DNA from: Coffea arabica
Taxonomy: Eukaryota; Streptophyta; Magnoliopsida; Gentianales; Rubiaceae
NCBI RefSeq assembly: GCF_036785885.1
Contig: NC_092312.1
Location: 21,284,001-21,348,000, forward strand
DNA length: 64,000 nt
Direction of reading: 5' to 3'
Shown: positions 1-11,800 of the stretch, in pieces
How the letters are laid out: the number at the start of each line of letters is the position of its first letter
How positions within the stretch are numbered: position 1 is the first letter of the stretch
Notes under the pieces: generated by a model
What the model saw: the letters and a program-made list of their open reading frames with translations, nothing else
What the model was told of the DNA's origin: nothing
Database searches by the model: none
Position numbers and translations under genes: made by a program

Positions 1-592
1 GCTTCCTACTACATTATGCTTTGCCATACACATATGCTTTGATGCTTAAGATAAAAGTTGGAGCTTGCAGATATTCAGTTTGTGTGGAGTAAAAATTTTG
101 TTATAGATGAACAATAGCAACACATTTCTGATGTAAAAGTTTCTGGATGTCAAAATTGTTGTATTATAAAGTCCATCTACAGGCCATAGTGTCTGAGCCA
201 TCAAAAGTCTGGACATCACATGGTATTATATGGATTAAGAAGAAATAAAGATAGGAAAGATGGGACAGGATATTAGCAGGAATCCTGCAGATGTATAGTT
301 GCTAAAATGTGGATAGAAACGCATTCCTTCTTGACTATTGAAATGTTTAACTGAAGATCAAGTTGCTTCTGCCCGGTCTGAGTCTATTCTTTTGTCATTT
401 TTTCTGTGTGCTTAAACTGTTGATCATTTGATGAGTTCATTTGTGTATACCATTTATGCCAGAAATACATCGGTTTCAAGGAAAATTTGCATGTTGGAAA
501 ATATGACTGACCACCATATCCAATGATTAAGTTTTGTTGTAGTGATGCTTTTAGTTGTATGGTTGTTCTAATGTTTATTTCCCAGCATGCAG
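1..592 (+). other. Intron of the MTR4-type helicase gene (partial, runs off left edge)
   Basis: No coding sequence continuous with the helicase is seen here. The stretch is AT-rich, has stops in all forward frames, and ends in a pyrimidine-containing acceptor (gcatgcag) directly before the first visible helicase exon at 593. The upstream exons with the Walker A and DEVH motifs must lie beyond the left edge. Confidence 0.75.
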
Positions 593-3500
593 GTCCATCA
601 GCAACCATGTCATATCGTTTATACTGATTATAGACCAACACCACTTCAGCATTACTTCTTCCCTTCTGGAGGCAATGGTCTTTACCTAGTGGTTGACGAA
701 AAAGGAAAATTTCGTGAGAATAGTTTTCAGAAAGCTCTAAATGCTCTTGTTCCTCCTGGTGAAGGGGATAAGAAAAGGGAGAATGGAAAATGGCAGAAGG
801 GACTTTTTGTTGGTAAAGCAGGCGAAGACAGTGACATATTTAAGATGGTAAAAATGATTATTCAGCGCCAATATGATCCTGTCATATGTTTTAGCTTCAG
901 CAAAAGAGAATGTGAATTTCTTGCAATGCAGGTATAAGCACTGGTATCATATTTTAATTTCAGAGCACAATGTTATTTACTTTTGAGTGTGCTTCTCACT
1001 GCCCTCCTAAACAGATTAGCACTAAAAGAGAGAGAATCTGAGCTCAGGTATTTTAATTTAATATTTTGTTTTTCTCATTTTTAAGATGGCTAAAATGGAT
1101 CTTAACAATGAGGATGAGAAGGTGAACATTGAAACGATATTCTGGAGTGCGATGGATATGTTGTCAGAGGATGATAAAAAGCTGCCACAGGTGACTCTTG
1201 CTAGTTTTGCTTAGCAGATTGTCTTTCATTAGTTTCCTTTCTAATTGCTTCTATGTTGCAACAGTAGTATTTTTTTTCATTAGATTCTGAATGTGTCTGT
1301 ATTTAAACAAACCCCAGGTCTCCAATATGCTGCCTCTGTTAAAACGTGGAATTGGCGTGCACCATTCTGGCTTGCTTCCCATACTAAAGGAAGTGATAGA
1401 AATTCTATTCCAAGAAGGCTTAATCAAGGTTGGAGGACAAAATTCTGTCATTTATGGTGGATGTAAATTCAACCGTCTCTTCTGTGCAATTTATATGCTT
1501 GTCACGTGCCCAAGCCATTTCTCTAAGTTTAAGATGGGTATCTGTTTATGAGTTTCTGTTTAATATAAACAGCTAAAGTAGCATGCCAAAAAAAGGAGTT
1601 TATGAACAAGTGATTTCAGCAATAATAACTGCAAAAAGACCATCACAAATCATAAACAATTGTGGTTCTACAACTTATTTTTTGGCCTACAAGATTCACA
1701 TGACACCTTGTAATGGTTTATCCCATGATATTCGCTTGTTCATTTTTGACTTCCTCTCCTGCAACCTCTACTTCTACTCCTAGCATGTTTATATTATAGT
1801 CTGTTGTCTAGTTTTAAACATTGCTGTGTTGAAATATGGTGCTTTAGTGTTTATTTGCCACAGAAACCTTCAGTATAGGACTGAATATGCCTGCAAAAAC
1901 GGTCGTTTTTACAAATGTTCGCAAGTTTGATGGAGATAAGTTTAGATGGATATCCAGTGGAGAGTATATTCAGATGAGTGGTCGTGCTGGTCGTAGGGGG
2001 ATTGATGAGCGAGGAATTTGCATTCTTATGGTTGATGAGAAGCTGGAACCTTCTACAGCTAAGTTAATGGTAAAAGGAAGTGCTGATAGTTTGAACAGGT
2101 AATTGTTTTGTTGGTTAGTGTGGTTGTGTATGAACCTAAATCTGAGGCATCTGGTCAATGATTTTCAGTCATTAAATATTTTGAGTTTTGTTAGTTATGG
2201 CTTCCATCAGGGTTCTGACGGAAAATTTGGTGGCTTATTTGAATTATGGTGACACTTTTAGTTATGACTATCCAACTAAAATTCAGTCTACCTTCTGCAT
2301 TTACTTGGAGCCATAAACCCCTGTTTGATTGAAGAACGAGTTTACAACTTTGGGCTGTATAATTTTGGCTCTATTCAGTGCTTTCTCCTAAACATGTAGA
2401 TGTGTTTGGAGGACACTGAGGTAATTTATGAAACTTTTTATTAGCTTAGACCCTTTTTAAAATGACCCAAGTAATAACAGGCAATGTTCTTGCAGATCCA
2501 TTTCTAAGTACTGCATAGGATGTTTTGCATTCTTTGATGTTTGTTTTCATGTGCTTCAGTGCCTTCCACTTGAGCTACAATATGCTTCTGAATCAGATAC
2601 GGTCTGAAGATGGTGATCCTGTGAATTTGCTTCGCAATTCCTTCTATCAATTCCAAGTGGATCGAGCCATTCCCGATCTTGTGGTTAGTCGATTGGTTAT
2701 TCTTTTCTGACTCACGAACCAGTTCTAAAATATAATGCGTCTCACTTGCACTTGCAGAAACAAGCAAAAAGTCTTGAAGAAGAGAGGGATTCAATCATAC
2801 TCGAGGAAGAAGATAGCTTGGAGAATTACTACTCTCTACTACAGCAATTTAAGAGTTTAAAAAAGGATGTGCGTGATATTGTCCTCTCTCCAAAGTATTG
2901 TTTACCCTTCCTGCAGCCTGGCAGGCTTGTAAGCATCCAGCTCATAAAGGTTGATGATAATTTGCCATCATTTTCCGTCAAGGATGATGTCACATTGGGG
3001 GTCATTATCAATTTTGAAAGGATAAAAGGTCTTTCTGAAGGTGAAAATAATTCTTAATCTGTGTTAAGGTTTCTTTTCGTGATATTCTTTTTCTGGCAAA
3101 AAGCTTTTCTTGTTTACTAAAAGGTCTTAATAACAAATACATTAATTTTATTCAGATGATACAAATAAAAAGCCTGAGGATGCAAGTTATACAGTGGATA
3201 TTCTTACAAGATGTGCAGTCCATAAGGATGAAGCTGGTAAAAGAACAATTTCGATTGTACCATTGAAAGATCCTGGGGAACCTGCCGTTGTTTCTCTTCC
3301 TATATCTCAGGCAAAAGTCTTTTGACCATTCTATACCCATAATCTGCTCTTATAGATTTCGTTATCCATGGCTTTTCTCTTGCTACATGGAAATTTGCAT
3401 TATAATGTGAAATACGAAGTCCTAAATTTTAAACATGAGTTATTAAAGAGCTGGAAAATGTAGTTTGCTTTAGTTGCATGCTACAGGTGTCCAGCATTTG

Positions 3501-5683
3501 ATGTCAAAATACATATTCTTTTACCTGTTTACTTTCCTTTAGATGGTAAGTAGACAGGTATAGTAACTGCTTTATGATTATCCATGTGATTGGTGATCCT
3601 TATAATCGGTGATTTCTTCCTGTTAGCATCATTAGTATTTCCTTAAATTATCTTTATGGGAAAACTTATGAAACAGATGTTATATTGATATATCTATTTG
3701 TGTGTCTGTTCGTGTGGATGCATGTTCATTTGTATCTGTGTGTTTACCTGACCTAGCTTTTTTTGAACAGATTGATAGTTTGAGTAGTGTTCGACTTGTA
3801 ATACCCAAGGATCTTTTGCCAGTGGAAGCTCGGGAAAATACCCTGAAAAAGGTGTCTGAAGTTCTATCTAGATTTGCTAAAGACGGACTGCCTCAATTAG
3901 ACCCAGAAGATGACATGAAGGTACTTGTAGATTTTTCATTTGCACAGGTTTTTAGCAACCAATTTGATATTCTCTCTTTTGTTGCATTTCTATAGGTTCA
4001 GAGTAGCTCATACAGAAAAGCTGTACGAAGAATAGAGGCCCTTGAGAACCTGTTTGAAAAACATGAAATTGCAAAATCTCCACTTATTGAGCAAAAGCTC
4101 AAACTTTTGCATACGAAGAAGCAGCTTACTGCCAAAATTAAATCAATCAAGAGAACAATGCGTTCCTCGACAGCCTTGGCTTTCAAAGATGAACTTAAAG
4201 CAAGAAAAAGAGTGCTTCGGAGACTAGGGTAAGATAGTTTCCCGTATATTTGAATGGATATAATTCATTTCACTGTGGAATTTCCACAGCATTTCCTTTT
4301 GTTGGTGGAATGGGTATAGTTTCCTTCTTGTTTTAGAGGCTGATCTAACTTCTCGTGTTAATTATCCTCCTATACCCATATTCTGTTCCTTGTACTCAAC
4401 TTTTTGTTGGCTGTAGTATTTAAGTTTTGCTTTCAACAACTTTTCTGCAATTTCACACATTTATCTTCTTTGGATTATGTTATTATTGCTAGATGAAACA
4501 CCAAGATTCCAGATTTGGGTCTCAATGTTATTTCTCAAGTTCATGCAACCATGTTTTAACTGTTAAACAATATGCACTTGTGGCCTTTTTAACTCTCTAT
4601 GCCTAATCTTTTGTTCTTAAATATGAAAAGATCATCTAAAATGTCCTTAATTGCTTGAGAATATGCGTAGGTACGTCACAAGTGATGATGTTGTCGAGTT
4701 AAAGGGGAAAGTTGCTTGTGAAATAAGTAGTGCAGATGAGTTGACCCTGACAGAACTCATGTTTAATGGGGTTCTAAAGGACATAAAGGTAGAAGAGATG
4801 GTGTCTCTGTTGTCTTGTTTTGTTTGGCAAGAGAAACTTCAGGATGCTCAAAAGCCTAGGGATGAGCTTGAGTTGCTTTTTACACAATTACAAGATACAG
4901 CTCGGAGAGTTGCCAAGGTCCAGCTTGAATGCAAGGTAATATTTCTGAAATTTGGTAAAAATGTTTACAGTTTTCTTAGAAGCAAAAGATTTCAAGCTTT
5001 GTACTCCAAAAGGTAGTCTAGACAACTTTATGTAGTATGATTGCCCATGTGTTCTGTTTGGAGATCAGCTAGTGGTCTGTCTGAACCCATATCCTGACAT
5101 GAGATTGCGGCCAAGTTAAATTAAGCTATGCAGGAGAAATCTGTCTAGTTTGTGTTTCGAAAGGCTAATCATGATTTGGAAAAGGGGTACACTTGCTGGT
5201 AGTTACTGCTATTTGCAACCAATCTTACGCCAGGAAAACTAATCCAATGTTCAAAAAAAAAAAATTCTAGTCAGTGTGCCACAGAAAATTTGAGGAAGAG
5301 AAATAGTGCATTAATTTTTTCTAAAGTGAAATATTGAACTAGTGACAGTTCTTGCTTTACTGGTGAAACTGTCTAGGACATAATTTATGTTCTGTACTGT
5401 GCAGGTTCAAATTGATGTTGAGAATTTTGTAAGTTCATTCCGTCCTGATATTATGGAGGCCGTCTTTGCTTGGGCCAAAGGATCGAAATTTTATGAGATA
5501 ATGGAAATCACTCAGGTTTTTGAGGGCAGCTTAATTAGGGCTATCAGGAGGCTGGAAGAGGTTCTTCAGCAACTAATACAAGCAGCAAAATCCATTGGAG
5601 AAACTGAGCTTGAAGCAAAGTTTGAAGATGCAGTTATTAAGATAAAGAGGGATATTGTTTTTGCAGCATCTCTCTATCTGTAG
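593..5683 (+). CDS. MTR4: MTR4-type Ski2-like DExH RNA helicase, exosome cofactor (5'-partial)
   Basis: This family is a 3'-5' RNA helicase that feeds rRNA precursors and other nuclear RNAs to the exosome. Visible exons: 593-931, 1086-1190, 1318-1428, 1848-2098, 2560-2683, 2758-3040, 3156-3310, 3771-3920, 3996-4228, 4671-4935 and 5405-5683 (stop TAG). They give 764 residues; the family is about 990 long, so roughly 220 N-terminal residues lie off the left edge. In the visible numbering, motif V ([12 protein letters not shown]) is at 190-201 and motif VI ([10 protein letters not shown]) at 227-236. The arch and winged-helix region follows, then a DSHCT-type helical end finishing in FAASLYL. 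Resemblance is closer to plant MTR4 than to its paralogue HEN2, judged from memory. The donor after 3310 is GC rather than GT if the conserved SQ-I junction is kept. Confidence 0.93.
3311..3770 (+). other. Helicase intron with a probable GC-AG donor
   Basis: The exon ends TATATCTCAG and is followed by GCAAAAGTC. Splicing at GC keeps the conserved junction ISQ-IDSLSS. The alternative GT donor six bases later (AAA|GTCTTT) also stays in frame and would insert Ala-Lys. The GC site has an AG before it and A at intron positions 3-4; the GT site has a poor consensus. The choice is inferred. Confidence 0.5.
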
Positions 5684-5970
5684 TCTTACTGTGGGAGAAG
5701 AATGACCAGGCTATGGCAAATTTACGGTGTTTTGGTTGATGCATATTAAGGGACTGGCAAGTGGCATGAAGGCAAGGGGCTACTTAGGTTACTTGGTGGG
5801 TTGAATCTACCCTCAAATGCTATATGGTGCGTCTGCTTTCACTATTTTCCGCTCCAGTAAGTTGCAACAAGTTCAGGCTGAGGGTGGAAAAAAACTTAAT
5901 TTCAATACCTTAGGGGTGAACATATGTTTGAAGAGGGCTACAATCTAGAATCAATGCACATGGCGCTGAC

Positions 5971-6143
5971 ATGAAGAGCACAAATCTGCATTGCAGTTTT
6001 GATTTAGCTCTGTGGGTTCTTCACTCATAGCTTACCAACTTGGACTATAGCAGGTTCGCTGTACAACTTGATGAAGAGCACAAAGCTGCCTGGACTGATT
6101 GGAGTTTGCTCTGTGGAACCTTCACTTACATCTCACCAACTCG
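5971..6143 (+). repeat. Imperfect direct duplication, spacing exactly 100 bp
   Basis: Two units of about 72 bp begin at 5971 and 6071, both with ATGAAGAGCACAAA. Both continue through a shared GCTCTGTGG and TTCACT and end near CACCAACT or TACCAACT. They diverge moderately, so the duplication is not recent. They lie in the probable 3' UTR of the helicase gene. Confidence 0.75.
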
Positions 6144-6304
6144 TACGTTGCTGTACGGCATGTTGGCTACAAATCTCAGACCTTGGCCTGTTGTGACCTA
6201 TAAACAGAAATACCCTTCTTTTTATCATTCTGTGTATTGTGCCACTCAACAGTGGTAGATTTAGATCAAGGTTTTGCAAGTGCAGTTTAGTTATTGTAGC
6301 ATGA

Positions 6305-6467
6305 CTCTCTCTCTCTCTCTCTGTGTGTGTATATATGTGTGTGTGTGAAGCTTGAAATTTACATCTTTTGCGAATAATTAGCAAGAAATTCAGTTCTAGA
6401 GAGTATCGTGTTGAACGTTGTTGCATTTGTCTTTATTGATTTAGGCACAGACACACACACACACACA
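6305..6467. repeat. Dinucleotide microsatellites (CT)n(GT)n and (AC)n
   Basis: A CT run from about 6305 passes into GT at about 6322 and on through alternating AT and GT to about 6347. A separate AC run lies at about 6449-6467. They are simple repeats in non-coding DNA. Confidence 0.85.
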
Positions 6468-7126
6468 TAGATATGCGTGTCGGTGAGTGGAGGCTCTAGA
6501 TTTTACCAGACTCTAATTAATTAGGTATTCGGACGGATTTTTTAGAAGAAATTTTGATTGTAGAGTAACAAAAATGTGTTTTGGCCATCTCCTGAATCAC
6601 CTGCACTTCAACTAGTTTATTAATAATCCGTGCTGCTATAATTCCTCTTCTATGCATAAAAAGAAAAGAAATCAGATTTTCCTCCCACTTGCAGTACGGT
6701 ATCATCCTTTCAACCGAACGAAATCCAAACCCTCTGAGCTAGAATAAGTGGTAAATACTACAGTCGATGAAAAATGTCCAGCCATAACTTTAAGAAACTA
6801 GAATAAGCAAATAGCAGGGAAGGTGATGGAGTACTACTATTTCTTCGCGTTGTCCATTAACTAACAATGAGAATTGATCCATCCTAGAAAACATATAAGT
6901 TTCGACAAAATTAGGAAGGACTGTTGCACTCAACATCCCTTCCTGTACGATTCTGGACTCTGGACTAACCGTGCCCTGAGAGTGTAGAGGCCTTTATTAC
7001 TTAAATTCCTGGTGGTTTACACGATTCATACTCCAGAAATATCAGTAGGCTTGTGCCAAAGGAAAATTTTTTGTCGTTACATGATGCTCCTTGCTGATGA
7101 TGGCTTGATGCAGAGGAGCTAACTGA

Positions 7127-7639
7127 TCACCTGTTGGCTTCCCGAATGTGGAAACATGGAAAGAAGCAACGAAACAAATGAGCCCCAAAGGCAAACATAC
7201 ATCCAAAAGCTCCACCCCTCCTTTCTCTTCGAACTTGAGGTACAAGTGGAACACCGTAAGCCGGATGTGGCACCATGTACTGCTGATAGGAAGTAATGCT
7301 GGCAGCAGCTGGCATTGTAGGATCCTGCGGTCTGGGTTGTGGAACCGAACTGAAGTCTCGTGGACCAAATGTGGGATCTTGAGCTTGAGCTGGGTTTGAC
7401 GAGATAAACTCAGAGTTTGCATAGACGGTGTCTCGAACCTCGTGATCGTACTCAACCCATGATGAAGAAGACGATGATGTTGGTAATGGTGGGGCAGAGG
7501 GCTCATACGGCGGACAGTAATATTGGTACTGACAATGGCATGGCGGTGGTGGTGGGTTATCAATGAACAATGCCTTCTTCTTCTTCTTCTTCTTTCTTGA
7601 CCAGAACCTGAGCTTCTTCACGGCCTTCATCATCTTCAT
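7127..7639 (-). CDS. Unknown plant protein: Lys-rich start, Pro-rich middle, Cys-rich end
   Basis: This single-exon gene encodes 170 aa and its function is not recognised. The N-terminus (MKMMKAVKKLRFWSRK) is strongly basic, with a seven-lysine run encoded by an AAG repeat. A PPPPP run and a Cys/Tyr-rich stretch (CHCQYQYYC) follow, then a Ser/Pro region. The last 30 residues are hydrophobic and carry three cysteines (GCMFAFG, RCFFPCF). No signal peptide is evident. The basic start and the Cys/Phe end could suit membrane association or nuclear targeting; that is inference. The ATG at 7639 is preferred because the basic N-terminus looks like a real protein start. Another frame on the same strand (7042-7563) is longer-looking but His/Leu-rich and implausible. 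The gene is convergent with the helicase gene and tandem with the ARF gene upstream. Confidence 0.68.
   Translation of the reverse strand: MKMMKAVKKLRFWSRKKKKKKKALFIDNPPPPPCHCQYQYYCPPYEPSAPPLPTSSSSSSWVEYDHEVRDTVYANSEFISSNPAQAQDPTFGPRDFSSVPQPRPQDPTMPAAASITSYQQYMVPHPAYGVPLVPQVRRERRGGAFGCMFAFGAHLFRCFFPCFHIREANR
7571..7594. repeat. (CTT)n microsatellite inside the coding region
   Basis: The plus strand reads repeated CTT, which is AAG on the coding strand and encodes the lysine run near residue 20 of the unknown protein. Length variation here would change the number of lysines without a frameshift. Confidence 0.8.
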
Positions 7640-8883
7640 GGCTGGCCTTTTTGTTTTTCTCGGCGAATATGAAAAAAAAAAAGTCCACGGGTGCGGTATT
7701 GTTCAGCGGAATCTTGTAAGTTGATTTATTCAAATAGAAGAGATAACTTGGCTGTGGTTAGTACGGATCTGGAAGTGGAAGCGAGATTTGATATCAGCTC
7801 CTTTTTCACCAGCTCCTTTTTCAAATCCTGTGACCGTTGTTAATGGCTCCTCCAAAGTCCCAACGTTTGTAATGGAGAAACAAGAAGCCTTTTTCGTGCT
7901 TTTTCTTTATTTCGTCGTTGATTGAAATCCTCTCCCCTTTTGCTGCATTTTAGAATCGCGGATCATGACCAATATAATACTAACCTGGATATTCACCGAC
8001 CAAGAAATACCAAAAAAAAAAAAGGGCAGTAAAGTTCGCCCTCCCGCCACATCAATCAATATTAGTTTACTAAGTTGCATAACAAATGATAATAGTAGTA
8101 TTAAGGAAGCAAATGAATTTTTTAAATTGCCTTGCTAAATTATCAGGAATTTGTAAGAAGTCAAGAGTTTTTTTTTAGGGTAAAATATTAATAAAAAAAA
8201 AAAAAAACCCTGTGGTAAAACCTAATACACAGAAAAGTTTTCCGTGATTTCAAAATGTAGAACATGACACCTCATACTTTGAACTAAATTGTAAAGACGA
8301 CGGAATTTGTTAAACTTAACGAAAATGATTTATTGGAACCTAAAAAAAAATTTATATCTAATTTTTAACAAATATACCTGTTCTGCCCCTTAACCCTCAA
8401 TTCTCTCTATCTAGAGAATAAAACAAATGATTTTTTTAATCCGTCTTTTGTTTAATTATATTAGGGCATTTGGATCCTTTCGTCCATTTCCGTTAAATTT
8501 AATAAATTCCGTCACTTTTATAATTTAGTTCAAAATACGAATTTTCGTATTACATATTTTGAAATCATTAAGAAACTTTTCTATATATTAAATTTACTAC
8601 AGGAGACTTTTTTTTATTATTATTTTTTTCCGGGTGCTTCTGAACCTTCTAACGTCACCGCCAAGCAAATTTGAATATATAAACACTAACCAAGGAAGTT
8701 CTGTTGGAAAAGCCCTTTCCAGTTTGGTCTGATTCGATGCACGGTTTGCACGTATATTAATAAAATCGTAAATCAAACCAATAATAGCTGTTTACATGCG
8801 CGTTCGGAACGAGGTCAGTTTCAAAACTACTTTTTTCTCCAGTCGATTATTAGAAATCGTCAAATAAAAAAAGCCCTAAATTT
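7640..8883. other. Intergenic DNA: promoter of the unknown gene, a MITE, and the ARF 3' flank
   Basis: No gene is seen. The part next to 7640 should be the promoter and leader of the unknown minus-strand gene. The part next to 8883 should be the 3' UTR and terminator of the ARF gene. An inverted-repeat element occupies about 8208-8604. No clear TATA box was identified. Confidence 0.55.
8208..8604. mobile_element. Foldback MITE with arms of about 120 bp
   Basis: The left arm (about 8208-8328, starting CCCTGTGGTAAAACCTAATA) and the right arm (about 8483-8604, ending TTACTACAGGAG) are reverse complements at roughly three quarters identity. Shared blocks include ACAATTTAGTTCAAA and TTTTGAAATCA, read in opposite orientation. 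The centre is AT-rich and has no coding capacity. A-rich tracts flank it, so the target-site duplication is unclear. Superfamily not assigned. Confidence 0.72.
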
Positions 8884-11800
8884 CTAACAACTATGCCCCC
8901 CAGACCCCGCATTTGATGACTGCTCCTCAGTGCCCAGAGCCACCACATCTGTAGCTGCCTTGCTAGATTTGACCTCACCAACCGGGAGCTTTATCTTTGG
9001 CGAAAGCTTCTTGGCTTCTTCGCTCGTGTAGATGTAGATCTTTCTCACCATGCCACAGAATTCACTGCGCACATTAACAGCAGAATCCAGTTTTAAGTAT
9101 CAGAGATGGAGAAAATAGAGAGTAAATGAAAGAGGACTGGAAAGTGAAATGAAGTAAATGAAAAAGGACCAAGACTTTAACTGCCATGGGTCATCTCCAA
9201 CCATCATCATGTCATCTTCATCATCTGTGTAGACAACTTGCCATTTCTTCGTAGACCCAAAGAGTTCACCATCAATCTCAAACATTTCTTCTAACTTCGT
9301 GAGCAAATCATCATACCCCTCAAACCGTGTCAAGTCAACTGCTCTTCCAACTGCAATTCCTTGCATGTGAACCTGCACAAAGAAAATCAATAACTTGGAA
9401 CACGAGAAGGGGAAAAAGGAAAACAAAGGAAACAGAAGGAAAACTAGCTCATCTCTCCAATAAATTTGAAAAGATTAGAATTACCCATATTCCAGTGAGT
9501 AAAGAGAAATTAACATGAAATATTATCTGTAAAGACTGATGGTGTTTAGTCCTATTGGTCTCTGGCAAATCAAATATTAAAGGCCAAAGTATACCAAACG
9601 ATTAGCAGTGTAATCTATATATGTGGACAATACCTTGGTGCAGCTCCGGATTTGCCTGCTTTGTGACTCGTGAGGAGATCTTAGGCAAGATTTTTCAGGA
9701 TCACAACTTACTGAAGGCACATCAGACCTATTAGGATGAGATGGCTCCGAAAGTTGGTCAGATTCAGAATCTCGGGAGAGAAGTGGCTGATCCCCCTCCA
9801 CAGCTCCAGATGCAACCACTGCTGAAGTGTCTTCAACTGTTGCACGTTCCAGTAACTCAATCCCAAATAGCCTGTATCCATTAACTTGTCTCTTTTCAGT
9901 AACAGGTGCAACAGCCTCTGTCGCTGTTTCAACTTGGTTGGACCAAAACATGGATTTGCTATCGCTGTAACCTAGATTGCTGGCCTTGGTTGCAGCACAT
10001 AATTTGGGAGATGGATAAAAGTCATGTGAACGTGATGTATCACAATACAAGGGTTCGACAGAAGATTTCCACACCCCTATGAGCAGATAGGCAAACCTCA
10101 AATTAAAGTACAAAGAAAGTGGATAAGCAAGAAAAATTTTACTCCCAGTAAAAGGTAGTACCAAGGGAGGAAAGATCCTGCATTGCCAAAGGTAAAACTG
10201 GTGGTCTTGCCCGCTTATTCCTTTGTGGAGGCAGAGGATTTGGAGGAGTTGCTGCAACCAGAGGCTCTATCTCCCACGGTGAAACCCTGTCTGGTCGCAC
10301 AATGGATGAAGGTTCGTCCCATTGAACCTGAGTAGCAGAGAATTGATATTTGATATGTTACAAAAGAAGACTGTAACCGAGGAGAATCAACATTCATGAT
10401 AACAGTACTATCAATGCTCATCAAAATAACATATGTAATGAATAAAGAAAAAATGAGATTCAGACTATCTGCATCAGGTGGTGGTTTCATCATAAACACA
10501 CAACAGAAGCCACCCCCCGGCCGCCGGGGGAAAAAAAAGCAAAAGGAAAGGAAAAAATAAAGGGCACCCCTCACCAGAGTGAGAATAAGAAAAGATAGAC
10601 CCCACAATTTAACTACTTATCATCTCACATGGGACATTGAAATCTGGGTTACAAAACTTGACTCGCAAGGGTGCAACCATTCAAATCCAAAATACTCAAC
10701 AAAATGCAATTCAGTTGCATCTTTAATCATAGTCCATACTAAACCCCAAGATATTGACGCCCTCCATGCCAGGACCATCTCTTTAACACTAAAAAATGAG
10801 AAGAACATGAAAGAAAAAAAGGCACATGTCAGGGCTTCCAACCAACCAAACATTAACTCATTGATCTAACTTGCATCAACCATAGGATCTCTCCCTCTTC
10901 AAATTTTAAAGGCTTGTTTTTCTATTAAATGTGAAATGAGCCAGTGCCATTTTTCTTCTCCATATGTGATGATATGACAGCAAATTTGAAAAGGGGTTCG
11001 AAGAGTGCAAATTTTGAATCACATAACCAATGTCGAATTATCACAATGTGTCACAAGACATCAACATTCAACCATCACAATTAAGTCTCATTTTCCAACA
11101 AAATTCCACCAAATAGCCATGTTTACCTTCAAAGATCTCCATTGAGAATCAGGCCATCTTGATGATGTATTCTCTCCAACGCCCACAATGGTTCCACTGA
11201 ACCTGAAAGAAAATGTAATTACACAGACCATCATAATTCCGAAGTTCTTCTGTTTAACAAGTGAGATGCGGACTGCAGGTAAAGATTGTCAACAAAGAAT
11301 ATAATCTGTAGAAATACCTTCTCTCTGGAACTTCCTCACCCTCAAATGTCATCTTAAACCTCATACCAACAGAGAGCTTGTGACTTTGAGCTTCAAGATA
11401 CTTGTTTACACTGACAATAAATTCAGATCGACTTGTCCTGACCAAAAAAGTAATATAGTTTACTAGAACAGTTTCTTGCGCACACACAAAATGGATCCAC
11501 TAGAAAGCCAGCTCAAAAAACATAGCACAATAGCAAGTATTACTTAACATGGCAAATTTAAGAAGATAAAAAACTTTTCAAGCCAACTCAAAAATTTTTT
11601 TAAGCATGTTGGAGACTGTAATATGTACATAGTATCATGGTAAATTATAAGTCCGTTGGTTAATTTTGTAAAGTTAAGACAAAACATTACATGAATAATA
11701 AATCTGTTATGCAAGATGTGATAAATTACGCGTTGATTCTTAGTTCAAGGATAACTACCTAAAAGAGAAGATATCTCATTCATCCCATGTGGTGCTAGCA

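Larger units (their letters stand above)
5684..7126. other. 3' UTR of the helicase gene and convergent intergenic DNA
   Basis: No gene is seen. The first several hundred bases should be the helicase 3' UTR. The rest separates two convergent genes and should include the 3' UTR of the minus-strand gene ending at 7127. It holds an imperfect direct duplication (5971 and 6071) and CT/GT and AC microsatellites. Open frames across 6040-6258 have no coding character I recognise. Confidence 0.6.

Noticed and set aside
384-644. Minus-strand open frame overlapping the first helicase exon
   Set aside because: It starts with GTG, runs antisense to a conserved exon and has no protein features.
7042-7563. 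173-codon frame overlapping the unknown gene on the same strand
   Set aside because: His/Leu-rich composition and a GTG start; it is the shifted reading of the Lys/Pro-rich gene, which has the better start and composition.
9577-10257. 226-codon minus-strand frame
   Set aside because: It contains the large ARF exon 10076-9634 but reads into introns on both sides; the spliced model keeps conserved junctions.
10215-10607. 130-codon minus-strand frame
   Set aside because: It overlaps an ARF exon in a different frame and its rest is intron.
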